Below are positions 1 to 6,481 of a stretch of 8,289 bases of DNA, piece by piece. The stretch covers positions 2,127-10,415 of the forward strand of contig DLFX01000119.1 of assembly GCA_002482405.1 (NCBI GenBank), given 5' to 3'. Position numbers and translations under genes: made by a program. Source of the stretch: Firmicutes bacterium UBA7709. Lineage in GTDB: Bacteria > Bacillota_A > Clostridia > Peptostreptococcales > Anaerovoracaceae. How positions within the stretch are numbered: position 1 is the first letter of the stretch; the number at the start of each line of letters is the position of its first letter. The notes below the pieces were generated by a model that saw nothing but the letters and a program-made list of their open reading frames with translations, made no database searches and had not been told where the DNA came from.

Positions 1-41
1 AAGTGACCGTCAGGCTCATCGAAGGTCTGATGGAGGGGTGA
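1..41 (+). CDS. rimM: RimM, ribosome maturation factor, C-terminal end only (partial)
   Basis: The frame beginning at position 3 reads VTVRLIEGLMEG and stops with TGA at 39-41. This fits the usual end of RimM, a 30S ribosomal subunit maturation factor of about 165-180 residues whose C-terminal PRC-barrel domain binds protein S19. The identification rests on this short tail plus position: rimM normally lies directly upstream of trmD. The stop codon lies 5 bases before the trmD ATG and the trmD ribosome site sits inside the last rimM codons, so the two are probably translationally coupled. Only 12 full codons are visible, so confidence is limited. Confidence 0.7.
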   Translation, partial: VTVRLIEGLMEG

Positions 42-46
42 GGGCT

Positions 47-790
47 ATGAAGATCGATATATTGACGCTTTTCCCGGAAATGTTCGGCCCTGTTACCCAG
101 GAGAGCATTCTGGGAAGAGCCAGAGAAAACGGAATATTGGATATCCGGCTGGCGGATATCAGGGAATACAGCCAGGACAAGCATAAAAAGGCGGACGATT
201 ATCCCTTCGGCGGCGGCGCCGGGATGGTCATGATGGCCGATCCGGTTTTTCGCGCGCTGGATGCCATAGGCGCCAGGGGAAAGAGGATATTCTATATGTC
301 CCCAAGAGGCCGTATCCTGGATCAGGAGCTGATTGCAGAGCTGGCCGGAACGGAGGAATTCGTGATCTTATGCGGTCATTATGAGGGCGTTGATCAAAGG
401 ATCATCGACTGCTGGAATATGGAAGAAATCTCAATAGGCGATTACATCCTGACCGGAGGGGAGCTGCCCGCGATGATCCTCATCGACGCGGTGGCAAGGC
501 TGGTGCCGGAGGTTTTAGGCAGCAGCGCCGCCCACAATGAGGAATCCATCTATTCCGGGCTGCTGGAATATCCCCAATATACCAAGCCCCGGGAATATGA
601 AGGAATGGATGTCCCGGAGGTTCTGGTTTCGGGTAATCACAAGCTGATCCATCTCTGGCAGTTTGAAAAATCCCTGGAGCTGACAAGAGAAAGAAGGCCG
701 GATCTCTGGGAAGAGTTTCTGAAGAAGGAGAGCATGCTCACAAAGGACGAAAGAAAAATTCTTCAAAAAATAGCGGAACAATCGAAATGA
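47..790 (+). CDS. trmD: TrmD, tRNA (guanine-37-N1)-methyltransferase
   Basis: TrmD transfers a methyl group from S-adenosylmethionine to N1 of G37, next to the anticodon, in tRNAs reading CNN, CCN and CGG codons, which prevents +1 frameshifting. The protein is 247 residues, normal for the family. Visible motifs are GGGAGMVMM (55-63), SPRGR (85-89), the trefoil-knot SAM-binding loops LCGHYEGVDQRI (108-119) and SIGDYILTGGELPAM (129-143), LLEYPQYTKP (172-181) and SGNHKLIHLW (195-204). R151 matches the conserved catalytic-site Arg154 of E. coli; the position matching catalytic Asp169 is Glu166. I chose ATG 47 over the in-frame GTG at 38 because MKIDILTLFPEMF is the standard TrmD start and GGAGGGG (32-38) lies 8 bases upstream. 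rimM precedes it directly. Confidence 0.97.
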   Translation: MKIDILTLFPEMFGPVTQESILGRARENGILDIRLADIREYSQDKHKKADDYPFGGGAGMVMMADPVFRALDAIGARGKRIFYMSPRGRILDQELIAELAGTEEFVILCGHYEGVDQRIIDCWNMEEISIGDYILTGGELPAMILIDAVARLVPEVLGSSAAHNEESIYSGLLEYPQYTKPREYEGMDVPEVLVSGNHKLIHLWQFEKSLELTRERRPDLWEEFLKKESMLTKDERKILQKIAEQSK

Positions 791-876
791 GGGAAATTCT
801 AGGAATATTTTGGATCAGTTTTTCAGTAATTGGAATAGCAGTGGTTGTATTTGGAAGGGCGTTCATATATAATTAA
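787..876 (+). CDS. Possible 29-residue single-span membrane peptide
   Basis: An ATG at 787 overlaps the trmD stop codon (ATGA) and opens a 29-codon frame ending TAA at 874-876. It reads MREILGIFWISF, then SVIGIAVVVFGRAFIYN. Almost all residues from 4 to 27 are hydrophobic, with charges only at positions 2-3 and 24, which would make one membrane span. The ATGA overlap is typical of translational coupling to the upstream gene. Against it, the ribosome site is weak, the stretch is AT-rich (which favours hydrophobic codons by chance), and a possible promoter for the next gene falls inside it. I do not recognise a family. Confidence 0.35.
   Translation: MREILGIFWISFSVIGIAVVVFGRAFIYN
845..873 (+). 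promoter_or_regulatory. Candidate sigma-A promoter for the HlyD-like/yggS/sepF cluster
   Basis: TATAAT at 868-873 is a perfect -10 box, with TTGTAT (845-850) 17 bases upstream as a 3-of-6 match to the -35 consensus. Transcription would start near 880, giving a leader of about 30 bases before the ATG at 911. The gap after trmD is the largest up to this point, so an internal promoter is plausible. The weak -35 box keeps confidence modest. Confidence 0.4.
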
Positions 877-910
877 AGCTTGAAAGGCTTTGACGGAGGT
901 GCTGACGACC

Positions 911-2104
911 ATGAAAAAGGGAAGAAAGAGAATCATAATGATATTTTTTACGACTCTTGTCATTCTCTTTATCATCATATACGTGCTTCCCAACGTTACC
1001 GGCGCCCTGAAAAAGACTGAGATCATCGAATACGGAAGCCTCCAGGTGACGGACCACGTTACGGCTTATATCGTTCGAAATGAGACTGTTTATTTTGCCA
1101 ACAAATCGGGAACCATTCAATATTATATACCGGAGGGAGAACAGGTCCGAAAGGGCACCAAGATTCTTGACATCACATCCGGAGGCGCCAGCGACAAAGA
1201 GAGCAGCTATCAGAAGCTTACGGAGCGGATTTCGAAATTTAACGGCGGCGAAAGTCTGTTCAATGACGATATCAAGAAGATCAAAGCGCAGATTACCAAG
1301 CTTGAAAACGACCATGCCACCGCCCTGAAATCGGGGGAAAAGGAGCAGGCGGCCAGGATCGAACAGCAGCTTCAGCGGCTGAATCAGAAAGAGGAGTACA
1401 TACGGGCAACTGACGAATCGGCGAAAGACGAGATCGTCAAGGAGAATAAAGCTGCCAATGCAGCGGGGGTCATGCCGGAGAATTATGTAAGTCAGTCCAA
1501 CGGAGTGATCAGCTATTACATCGACGGATATGAATCGGAATTTTCACCGGAAAGCATGGCGCTTCTGAGCCATGAAAAGGTCCGGGGCCTCAACATAGAC
1601 GTTCAGAACGTCACCAGGGAGACGACGCTGGCGAAGGAACCGTTATACAAGGTCGTCGACAATCAGAAATGGTATGCGGTCTTTTGGGTCGCTCCGCAGA
1701 ATATCGTAAAATATGAAAAAGGGAAAAAGGCTACCATCAATCTTCCTTTGGGACAGGTTGAGGGAAAGATTTCAGATATCATCGACGACAAAGGCCAGTG
1801 GCTCGTCATCATGGAATTCAACAGATATTATGAGGAATTCGCCCAAATCCGGAAGGTGGACGCGGAAGTCGTCACGTCGGATTACAGCGGATTGATCATC
1901 AGAAATGAGAGCATCACGTCAAAGGACGGTCAGCCGGGAGTCTATGTCAGAGATAAAAGCGGCGCGTATGTGTTCAAGCCGGTAAAAATCATAACCAGCG
2001 ACGGCGAATGTTCTCTGGTGGAGGTCTCATACTATTATACAGAGGACGGCACGAAGGTGGATACGGTAAATATCTACGACGAAATACTAAAGAAACCGAA
2101 TTGA
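911..2104 (+). CDS. HlyD-like membrane adaptor protein of the sepF cluster, function unknown
   Basis: This is a 397-residue protein with a short basic N-terminus (KKGRKR), one membrane anchor (about 8-26) and a large extracytoplasmic part. The order after the anchor resembles a periplasmic adaptor (HlyD/RND-MFP): a first lipoyl-like half around SGTIQYYIPEGEQVRKG (66-82), a charged coiled coil (about 118-180), a second lipoyl-like half around SNGVISYYIDGYESEF (196-211), a beta-barrel region (about 240-325) and a C-terminal beta domain (about 330-395). Start: ATG 911 precedes MKKGRKR; GGAGGT at 894-899 is its ribosome site, with a rather long spacer, and the in-frame GTG 899 or TTG 890 cannot be fully excluded. 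No ABC or RND transporter lies nearby. The neighbours are yggS, sepF and divIVA, so an envelope or division role is more likely than export, but that is inference. Confidence 0.8.
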   Translation: MKKGRKRIIMIFFTTLVILFIIIYVLPNVTGALKKTEIIEYGSLQVTDHVTAYIVRNETVYFANKSGTIQYYIPEGEQVRKGTKILDITSGGASDKESSYQKLTERISKFNGGESLFNDDIKKIKAQITKLENDHATALKSGEKEQAARIEQQLQRLNQKEEYIRATDESAKDEIVKENKAANAAGVMPENYVSQSNGVISYYIDGYESEFSPESMALLSHEKVRGLNIDVQNVTRETTLAKEPLYKVVDNQKWYAVFWVAPQNIVKYEKGKKATINLPLGQVEGKISDIIDDKGQWLVIMEFNRYYEEFAQIRKVDAEVVTSDYSGLIIRNESITSKDGQPGVYVRDKSGAYVFKPVKIITSDGECSLVEVSYYYTEDGTKVDTVNIYDEILKKPN

Positions 2105-2116
2105 TTTGTTTTTAAG

Positions 2117-2275
2117 AAGCGCCGCGCCGGGGTATTTCCATAGAAACCGTCCGAGCGAAGCGAGCGGTTTCCAACGTTCCTTCGGAACTCCGACTCGCTA
2201 CGCTCGCTGCTGTCCGTTTTGCCAGCCAAGCAAGCTTGGGGCAAAAAGGCAAGGGAATACCCCTGGCAGGCGCTT
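2117..2275. repeat. Hairpin-rich intergenic element with imperfect terminal inverted repeats
   Basis: Bases 2117-2139 and the reverse complement of 2253-2275 match at 18 of 23 positions, sharing AAGCGCC at the outer edge and GGGGTATT further in. Between them are a stem GAAACCG/CGGTTTC (2143-2149 with 2165-2171), a tight hairpin GTTCC-ttc-GGAAC (2176-2188), a 12-of-13 inverted repeat (2152-2164 with 2194-2206), and a 13-bp stem with a 2-base bulge, TTTTGCC..CCAAGC with GCTTGG-GGCAAAA (2217-2246). No ORF explains it and no T-run follows the stems. It may be a MITE- or REP-like repeat, or a structured leader of yggS. No clear target-site duplication is visible. Confidence 0.6.
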
Positions 2276-2301
2276 ATACTGAATAGAAAGGGCGGGTTAT
2301 T

Positions 2302-2997
2302 ATGAGTATTAAGGAGAACATCGAAACAATCAACAGGAATAAGGGCGAGATCGCGGGCAGAGTCGGACGCAAGCCCGGCGAAGTTTTGCTTGTTGCGGTG
2401 ACAAAGACGAGGACGGCGGAGGAAATCAACGAAGCCATTGATGCGGGAATCACGGATATCGGGGAAAACAAGGTCCAGGAGATCATGGACAAGCATGAAG
2501 CCGTGAAACCGGTCCGCTGGCATATGATTGGACATTTGCAGACGAATAAGGTAAAATATATCATCGATAAGGTATCGATGATCCACTCCGTCGATTCATT
2601 CAAGCTGGCCGAGGAGATCGACAGGCGGGCGGAGCAGCACGGAACAGAGATGGACATCCTGATCCAGGTCAATTCGGCTCAGGAGGAAAGCAAATTCGGG
2701 ATTACAACGGAGGAGACGGGAAAGCTGATCGAAGAAATTCTGGAGCATTGCCCGAATATCAGAATCCGGGGGCTCATGTGCATCGCGCCTTTCGAAGACG
2801 ATCCGGAGAATGTGAGGATCTATTTCCGGGCGGTGAAAGAGCTGTACGACCAATACGCGCGGATTTCTCATCCGAGGCTGGATTTCAAATATCTCTCCAT
2901 GGGGATGTCCCACGATTATGAAGCGGCGATTTTGGAAGGCTCCAATCTGATCAGAGTCGGCACCGCGATTTTCGGGGAGAGAAATTACAACAAATAA
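2302..2997 (+). CDS. yggS: YggS/YlmE family pyridoxal-phosphate-binding protein (PLP homeostasis)
   Basis: YggS (YlmE in B. subtilis, PLPBP in humans) is a cytoplasmic TIM-barrel protein that binds pyridoxal 5'-phosphate, has no known enzymatic reaction, and keeps free PLP and linked amino-acid pools in balance. The 231-residue length is typical. Lys35 in LVAVTKT (30-36) is the expected Schiff-base lysine. Other family signatures are IGENKVQE (53-60), WHMIGHLQTNK (73-83), ESKFGI (129-134), RGLMCIAP (156-163), the phosphate-binding SMGMSHDYEAAI (199-210) and RVGTAIFG (218-225). ATG 2302 follows AAAGGGCGGG (2287-2296). sepF follows after 13 bases, as in the B. subtilis ylm operon, suggesting co-transcription with division genes. 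Confidence 0.95.
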   Translation: MSIKENIETINRNKGEIAGRVGRKPGEVLLVAVTKTRTAEEINEAIDAGITDIGENKVQEIMDKHEAVKPVRWHMIGHLQTNKVKYIIDKVSMIHSVDSFKLAEEIDRRAEQHGTEMDILIQVNSAQEESKFGITTEETGKLIEEILEHCPNIRIRGLMCIAPFEDDPENVRIYFRAVKELYDQYARISHPRLDFKYLSMGMSHDYEAAILEGSNLIRVGTAIFGERNYNK

Positions 2998-3010
2998 AGG
3001 AGGAGTAGAA

Positions 3011-3526
3011 ATGGGAGAAGGTTTGTTCTATAAACTGAAAACACTGATCGGTATTGAAGAAATAGAAGAGGACGATCAAATGGATGAAATATCGGCGTCG
3101 GAATCATCTCTGGAGCGGAAGCCCATGGATCCCAGAGGCCCGTATTTACCGTCCAGAAACGATAGCAAAGATGGAAAGGACCTCAAGGACAACAGGGTTC
3201 TTCCGCTGCAGAATAAAAGTATCAATTCAAACACAAGCCAGTTTAAAATGGTTGTAATCGAGCCGAAGGGCTTTGATGAAAGCCCTAAGCTTGTCGATAA
3301 TCTGAAATCAAAAAAACCGGTAATCATCAATCTGGAAAAGGTGGAATCGGACACTGCGAGAAAGATCTTTGACTTTTTAAGCGGCGCTACATATGCCTTA
3401 AACGGCAATGTGCAGAAAATTGCCAACAATATTTTCATCTTTGCTCCTGAAAACGTTGATGTTACAGCAAATATAGATCAAAAGGGGATCGATTTCAGCG
3501 GTTCTCCCAAGAATGTCTGGAGATAG
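3011..3526 (+). CDS. sepF: SepF, cell division protein that anchors FtsZ to the membrane
   Basis: SepF binds the C-terminal tail of FtsZ, forms rings or arcs and tethers Z-ring filaments to the membrane, overlapping in role with FtsA. The 171-residue protein has the expected layout: an N-terminal amphipathic membrane-binding helix (MGEGLFYKLKTLIGIEE, 1-17), an acidic then charged and proline-containing linker (about 18-75), and the folded SepF domain (about 77-160) with KPVIINLEKVE (102-112), the helix TARKIFDFLSGATYAL (115-130), GNVQKIANNIFIFAP (132-146) and a final strand. The first glycine (125) of the SGATYALNG segment is in the family's dimerisation and assembly region. ATG 3011 has a strong ribosome site, AAAGGAGGAG (2996-3005 region). 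yggT follows after only 3 bases. Confidence 0.95.
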   Translation: MGEGLFYKLKTLIGIEEIEEDDQMDEISASESSLERKPMDPRGPYLPSRNDSKDGKDLKDNRVLPLQNKSINSNTSQFKMVVIEPKGFDESPKLVDNLKSKKPVIINLEKVESDTARKIFDFLSGATYALNGNVQKIANNIFIFAPENVDVTANIDQKGIDFSGSPKNVWR

Positions 3527-3529
3527 GCG

Positions 3530-3817
3530 ATGGTATTTATATTAATTCGTGCGGTCAATTTTTTTATTCAATTGCTGATATATCTGATTCTGGCCGGGGC
3601 GATCCTCAGCTGGTTCGCCAGAGGCCCTTACGGCAGCTTATATCAGATATATTCTGTGATCAACCGGATCACGGAACCGATCCTTGCGCCGTGCAGAAGG
3701 CTGCTCTACCGGTTCGGCCTGGGTGGAACCGTTGATTTTTCGCCGGTGCTGGCGATCCTGCTCCTGTCGCTCCTGGACAGGGTCATCATCAGCATTCTGG
3801 GGATGATTTTAATTTGA
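3530..3817 (+). CDS. yggT: YggT/YlmG family integral membrane protein
   Basis: A 95-residue protein of the YggT (B. subtilis YlmG) family. These small membrane proteins are conserved next to sepF in Gram-positive bacteria and in cyanobacteria and chloroplasts, and are linked to division-site or nucleoid organisation and osmotic tolerance without a defined biochemical role. Two hydrophobic spans are visible, about 3-27 and 69-94. They flank a basic loop with the family signature SWF.RGPYG (27-35) and INRITEPILAPCRRLL (44-59). The start codon lies 3 bases after the sepF stop; its GGAG ribosome site (3519-3522) is within the last sepF codons, so translation is likely coupled. divIVA starts 9 bases downstream. 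Confidence 0.92.
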   Translation: MVFILIRAVNFFIQLLIYLILAGAILSWFARGPYGSLYQIYSVINRITEPILAPCRRLLYRFGLGGTVDFSPVLAILLLSLLDRVIISILGMILI

Positions 3818-3826
3818 GGTGGAAGA

Positions 3827-4378
3827 ATGATTACTCCTTTAGATATTCAAAACAAGGAATTTTCCAAGGTAGTCCGAGGGTATAAGGAGGAAGAAGTAGA
3901 CGGTTTTCTCGATCTTCTGACTTTGGATCTGGAAAAAATGCTGGAGGAAAACCACAAGCTGAAAGATCAGGTCAAGGTGCTTTCCGCCGAGGTTGAACGT
4001 TACCATAAATCTGAGGGAACCGTGCTGGAAACCCTGGAGGCGGCAAAAGCGCTGATGGGCGATATCTCAGCCAGCGCGGAGAAACGCGCCGAAATCCTGC
4101 TGAAAAACGCAGAGCTTGACGCGGAGCTGATACAGAGAGAAGCGAAAGATTCCATGGAACGGCTCAGCGAAGAATTGGTCTCTATGAGAAACCGGCTGAA
4201 TATTTTCAGGACCAGGTACAGGAGTCTGCTGGAATCCGAGCTTGAAAAGTTTGATAACCTGAGCGCGGAACTCTTTGCCGATAAGGATATGGAGGAACTG
4301 AAGAGCTATACCGACCCGGACCCTGCGGTGGAAAGTACTTCCTCTTTCGGGTTCAGGACTATTACGAATTTAAGATAG
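3827..4378 (+). CDS. divIVA: DivIVA, coiled-coil polar/septal scaffold protein
   Basis: DivIVA is a cytoplasmic coiled-coil protein that collects at strongly curved membrane, at septa and poles, and recruits partners such as Min proteins or wall-synthesis factors. The 183 residues begin with the conserved lipid-binding domain ITPLDIQNKEF..VVRGYKEEEVDGFLD (2-28), followed by coiled coil from about 30 to 150 and an acidic then serine-rich tail. Arg17 matches the membrane-contacting Arg18 of B. subtilis, but the preceding membrane-inserting Phe17 is replaced by Val16. ATG 3827 is preceded by AGGTGG (3817-3822). The gene lies between yggT and lspA; the ylmH gene that separates yggT from divIVA in B. 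subtilis is absent. Confidence 0.95.
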   Translation: MITPLDIQNKEFSKVVRGYKEEEVDGFLDLLTLDLEKMLEENHKLKDQVKVLSAEVERYHKSEGTVLETLEAAKALMGDISASAEKRAEILLKNAELDAELIQREAKDSMERLSEELVSMRNRLNIFRTRYRSLLESELEKFDNLSAELFADKDMEELKSYTDPDPAVESTSSFGFRTITNLR

Positions 4379-4387
4379 GACGGCAGA

Positions 4388-4885
4388 ATGTATTTTATTA
4401 TCATTGCTATTATTGTTGCGCTTGACCAGCTGACAAAATTTCTGATCAGCGCCAACTTTGACCTGAACAGCTCCATGCCGCTGATCGACGGGATTTTGCA
4501 CATCACATACATCCACAACAGCGGCGCCGCTTTCAGCATCTTCCAGAATAAAACGGTATTTCTGATTGTGATACAGGTTACTGTCATTGCAATCGTTTTG
4601 GTATATCTCATCGCGAGGCGTAAAAAGGACCACTGGTGCCTGCTGCTGAGCGTTTCACTCATTGCGGCGGGCGGTATGGGAAATCTCATCGACCGCGCCG
4701 TGAACGGCTATGTCGTGGATTTTCTGCAGTTGCCCCACTGGCCCATCTTTAATGTGGCGGATATTTCCGTCTGTGTCGGCTGCGGGCTTCTGGTTCTCTA
4801 TATGTTTTTTATCGATCCAAGGCGGGGCGGGGATAGGAAACCGGTCCGGGGCGGATCAAATGATGCCGACAGGTCCGGAGAATAG
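4388..4885 (+). CDS. lspA: LspA, prolipoprotein signal peptidase (signal peptidase II)
   Basis: LspA is a membrane aspartyl protease that removes the signal peptide from diacylglyceryl-modified prolipoproteins, cutting just before the lipidated cysteine. It is the target of globomycin. The 165-residue protein shows the family motifs in order: ALDQLTK (11-17), HNSGAAFS (43-50), GGMGNLIDR (95-103), VVDF (109-112) and FNVADIS (121-127). Asp102 and Asp125 are the expected catalytic pair. Four hydrophobic spans are evident, roughly 2-20, 57-76, 83-99 and 126-143. The hydrophilic, charged tail (144-165) is somewhat longer than the usual family end. It starts 9 bases after divIVA and ends 5 bases before the rluD-type gene, an order (lspA-rluD) common in Firmicutes. 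Confidence 0.96.
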   Translation: MYFIIIAIIVALDQLTKFLISANFDLNSSMPLIDGILHITYIHNSGAAFSIFQNKTVFLIVIQVTVIAIVLVYLIARRKKDHWCLLLSVSLIAAGGMGNLIDRAVNGYVVDFLQLPHWPIFNVADISVCVGCGLLVLYMFFIDPRRGGDRKPVRGGSNDADRSGE

Positions 4886-4890
4886 AGAAA

Positions 4891-5829
4891 ATGGAAAAGG
4901 ATTTGAACGTTTTTGAATTTATTGCAGAAGAAGATATGAAGGGGACCCGGCTTGATGTGGTCCTCTCTCTTGTTATTGAGGAGGCTTCCAGGAGCCATCT
5001 CCAGAAGCTCATCGACATCGGGCGGGTGGAAGTCAACGGGGATCCCGCAGCTTCAAAGAAGTATAAGGTAAAAGTGGGGGACAGGATCAAAGTAACGATT
5101 CCCGAGCCGGTCCATCTGAACGTCCTGCCGGAGGATATCCCCATCGATATCGTCTACGAGGACGAGGACGTTCTCGTGGTCGACAAGCCGAAGGGCATGG
5201 TGGTCCATCCCGCCGCGGGAAATTATACGGGGACCCTGGTCAACGCCATTCTCTATCACTGCAAAACCCTTTCCTCCATCAACGGCGTAATCAGGCCGGG
5301 CATCGTCCACCGGATCGATAAGGATACCAGTGGCCTGCTCATGATCGCGAAAAACGACGCGGCCCACCGCAGTCTGGCGGAACAGCTGTCATCCCACAGC
5401 ATTACAAGGGCATATCGCGCCGTCGTATATAACAATTTCCAAAATGACGAGGGGACGGTGGACGCCCCCATCGGCAGGGATCCCAAAAACCGGCTGAAGA
5501 TGGCGGTGACTGCGGTAAACGGCAAGGAAGCCGTGACGCACTACAGAGTCTTGCAGCGCTTCGGCTCCTTTACTTACATTGAGGCGCGGCTGGAAACGGG
5601 GAGGACGCATCAGATCCGGGTTCATATGGCCCATATCAACCATCCGCTTCTGGGGGACGCCGTTTACGGCCCGAAGAAAAAAGCCCTTGGGGTGGAAACT
5701 CAGATGCTGCACGCAAAGCTGCTGGGCTTCCGTCATCCGAGAACCGGAGAATACATGGAGTTTGACAGTCCGCTGCCCCAGGAATTTGCAGCGGTTATTA
5801 AAAAGTTGGGAGGTACCGCCGGCGATTAG
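4891..5829 (+). CDS. rluD: RluA/RluD-family 23S rRNA pseudouridine synthase
   Basis: The enzyme isomerises uridines to pseudouridine, by family in large-subunit rRNA; E. coli RluD acts on U1911, U1915 and U1917 of helix 69. The 312-residue protein has an N-terminal S4 RNA-binding domain (about 17-75, GTRLDVVLS and GRVEVNG) and a catalytic domain with VDKPKGMVVHP (97-107), the signature HRIDKDTSGLL (140-150) carrying the catalytic Asp143, LETGRTHQIRVH (234-245), HPLLGD..YG (251-260) and LHAKLLGFRHP (273-283). ATG 4891 is used because MEKDLNVFEF fits and lspA ends just before it. Clostridia often have several RluA-family paralogs, so the exact target site is less certain than the family; the position after lspA is that of B. 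subtilis ylyB. Confidence 0.93.
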   Translation: MEKDLNVFEFIAEEDMKGTRLDVVLSLVIEEASRSHLQKLIDIGRVEVNGDPAASKKYKVKVGDRIKVTIPEPVHLNVLPEDIPIDIVYEDEDVLVVDKPKGMVVHPAAGNYTGTLVNAILYHCKTLSSINGVIRPGIVHRIDKDTSGLLMIAKNDAAHRSLAEQLSSHSITRAYRAVVYNNFQNDEGTVDAPIGRDPKNRLKMAVTAVNGKEAVTHYRVLQRFGSFTYIEARLETGRTHQIRVHMAHINHPLLGDAVYGPKKKALGVETQMLHAKLLGFRHPRTGEYMEFDSPLPQEFAAVIKKLGGTAGD

Positions 5830-5845
5830 GCGGAAGGCATATCGA

Positions 5846-6481
5846 ATGAACAATGAGAAAAACAATCAAAAAGTGACCTTTAAACCGGGAACCATGCTGA
5901 ACCCGGTACCTGTGGTCATGGTATCCTGCGGAGCAGCGGAAGAGGAGTATAACATTATCACCGTCGCCTGGACCGGAATTGTCAATTCCGAACCGCCCAT
6001 AACCTATATTTCAGTGAGGAAATCAAGGCATTCCCACGGAATCATCGAAAAAAACGGCGAATTCGTCATCAACCTCTGTACGGCGGAGCTGGCTTTGGCC
6101 GCCGACTACTGCGGCGTCAAATCCGGAAGGGATGCGAATAAATTCAAGGATCAGAACCTGACCCCGGTTCCGGGGCAGCTGGTAAAGTGCCCGATGATTC
6201 TGGAATCCCCCGTGAACATAGAATGCAAAGTCAGAGAAGTGCATCATTATCCGTCCCATGATATGTTCGTTGCCGACATTCTGACGGTCCACGCAGATGG
6301 CAGATTGATGAGCGATAAGGGCAAACTGGAGCTGGACAGGGCGGACCTGATCTGCTACAGCCATGGGGACTATTTCGGGCTGCAGAAGAAGCCCTTGGGA
6401 AAATTCGGATTTTCCGTCATGAAGCCGAAAACGAAAAAGAGAATTGCCGCCGAGGCGAGAAGAAGGATAAACAAAGGCTGA
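5846..6481 (+). CDS. Flavoredoxin-like flavin reductase family protein
   Basis: A 211-residue member of the FMN-binding split-barrel flavin reductase-like family (flavoredoxin type). Such proteins bind FMN as dimers and carry electrons or reduce flavin; the partner here is unknown. Characteristic segments are MLNPVPVVMVSCG (17-29), NIITVAWTGIVNSEPP (36-51) with the FMN-binding region, ISVRKSRHSHGIIEKNGEFVIN (55-76), LALAADYCGVKSGRDANKF (82-100) and a late HGDYFGL (173-179). The very basic C-terminus (192-210, many K/R) is notable. ATG 5846 has GGAAGG (5832-5837) 8 bases upstream; the frame is also open further upstream, but only as a shadow of rluD. It lies 16 bases after rluD with no terminator, so it is probably the last gene of that transcript. 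The stop codon lies inside a strong stem-loop. Confidence 0.88.
   Translation: MNNEKNNQKVTFKPGTMLNPVPVVMVSCGAAEEEYNIITVAWTGIVNSEPPITYISVRKSRHSHGIIEKNGEFVINLCTAELALAADYCGVKSGRDANKFKDQNLTPVPGQLVKCPMILESPVNIECKVREVHHYPSHDMFVADILTVHADGRLMSDKGKLELDRADLICYSHGDYFGLQKKPLGKFGFSVMKPKTKKRIAAEARRRINKG

Noticed and set aside
38..46. GTG at 38 as the trmD start
   Set aside because: It overlaps the ribosome site GGAGGGG and the rimM stop; TrmD proteins start with the MKIDxLTLFPEMF segment at 47.
877..898. Weak AAAGC/GCTTT hairpin after trmD as a terminator
   Set aside because: Only 5 bp with a 7-base loop and no T-run.
863..1315. 150-codon - strand frame opposite the HlyD-like gene
   Set aside because: No ribosome site or family resemblance; it lies antisense to a well-supported gene and extends over its promoter region.
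2152..2206. CRISPR-like array suggested by the repeated CGAGCGAAGCGAG-type words
   Set aside because: There are only two inverted copies, not regularly spaced direct repeats with spacers.
3076..3438. 120-codon - strand frame opposite sepF
   Set aside because: Antisense shadow of a conserved gene with typical SepF codon constraint; no independent signals.
5579..5845. Upstream extension of the flavin reductase frame into rluD
   Set aside because: The extension is Arg/Trp-rich shadow sequence; a good ribosome site (GGAAGG) precedes ATG 5846.
5389..5865. 158-codon - strand frame opposite the pseudouridine synthase gene
   Set aside because: Antisense to a highly conserved catalytic domain and without recognisable protein features.
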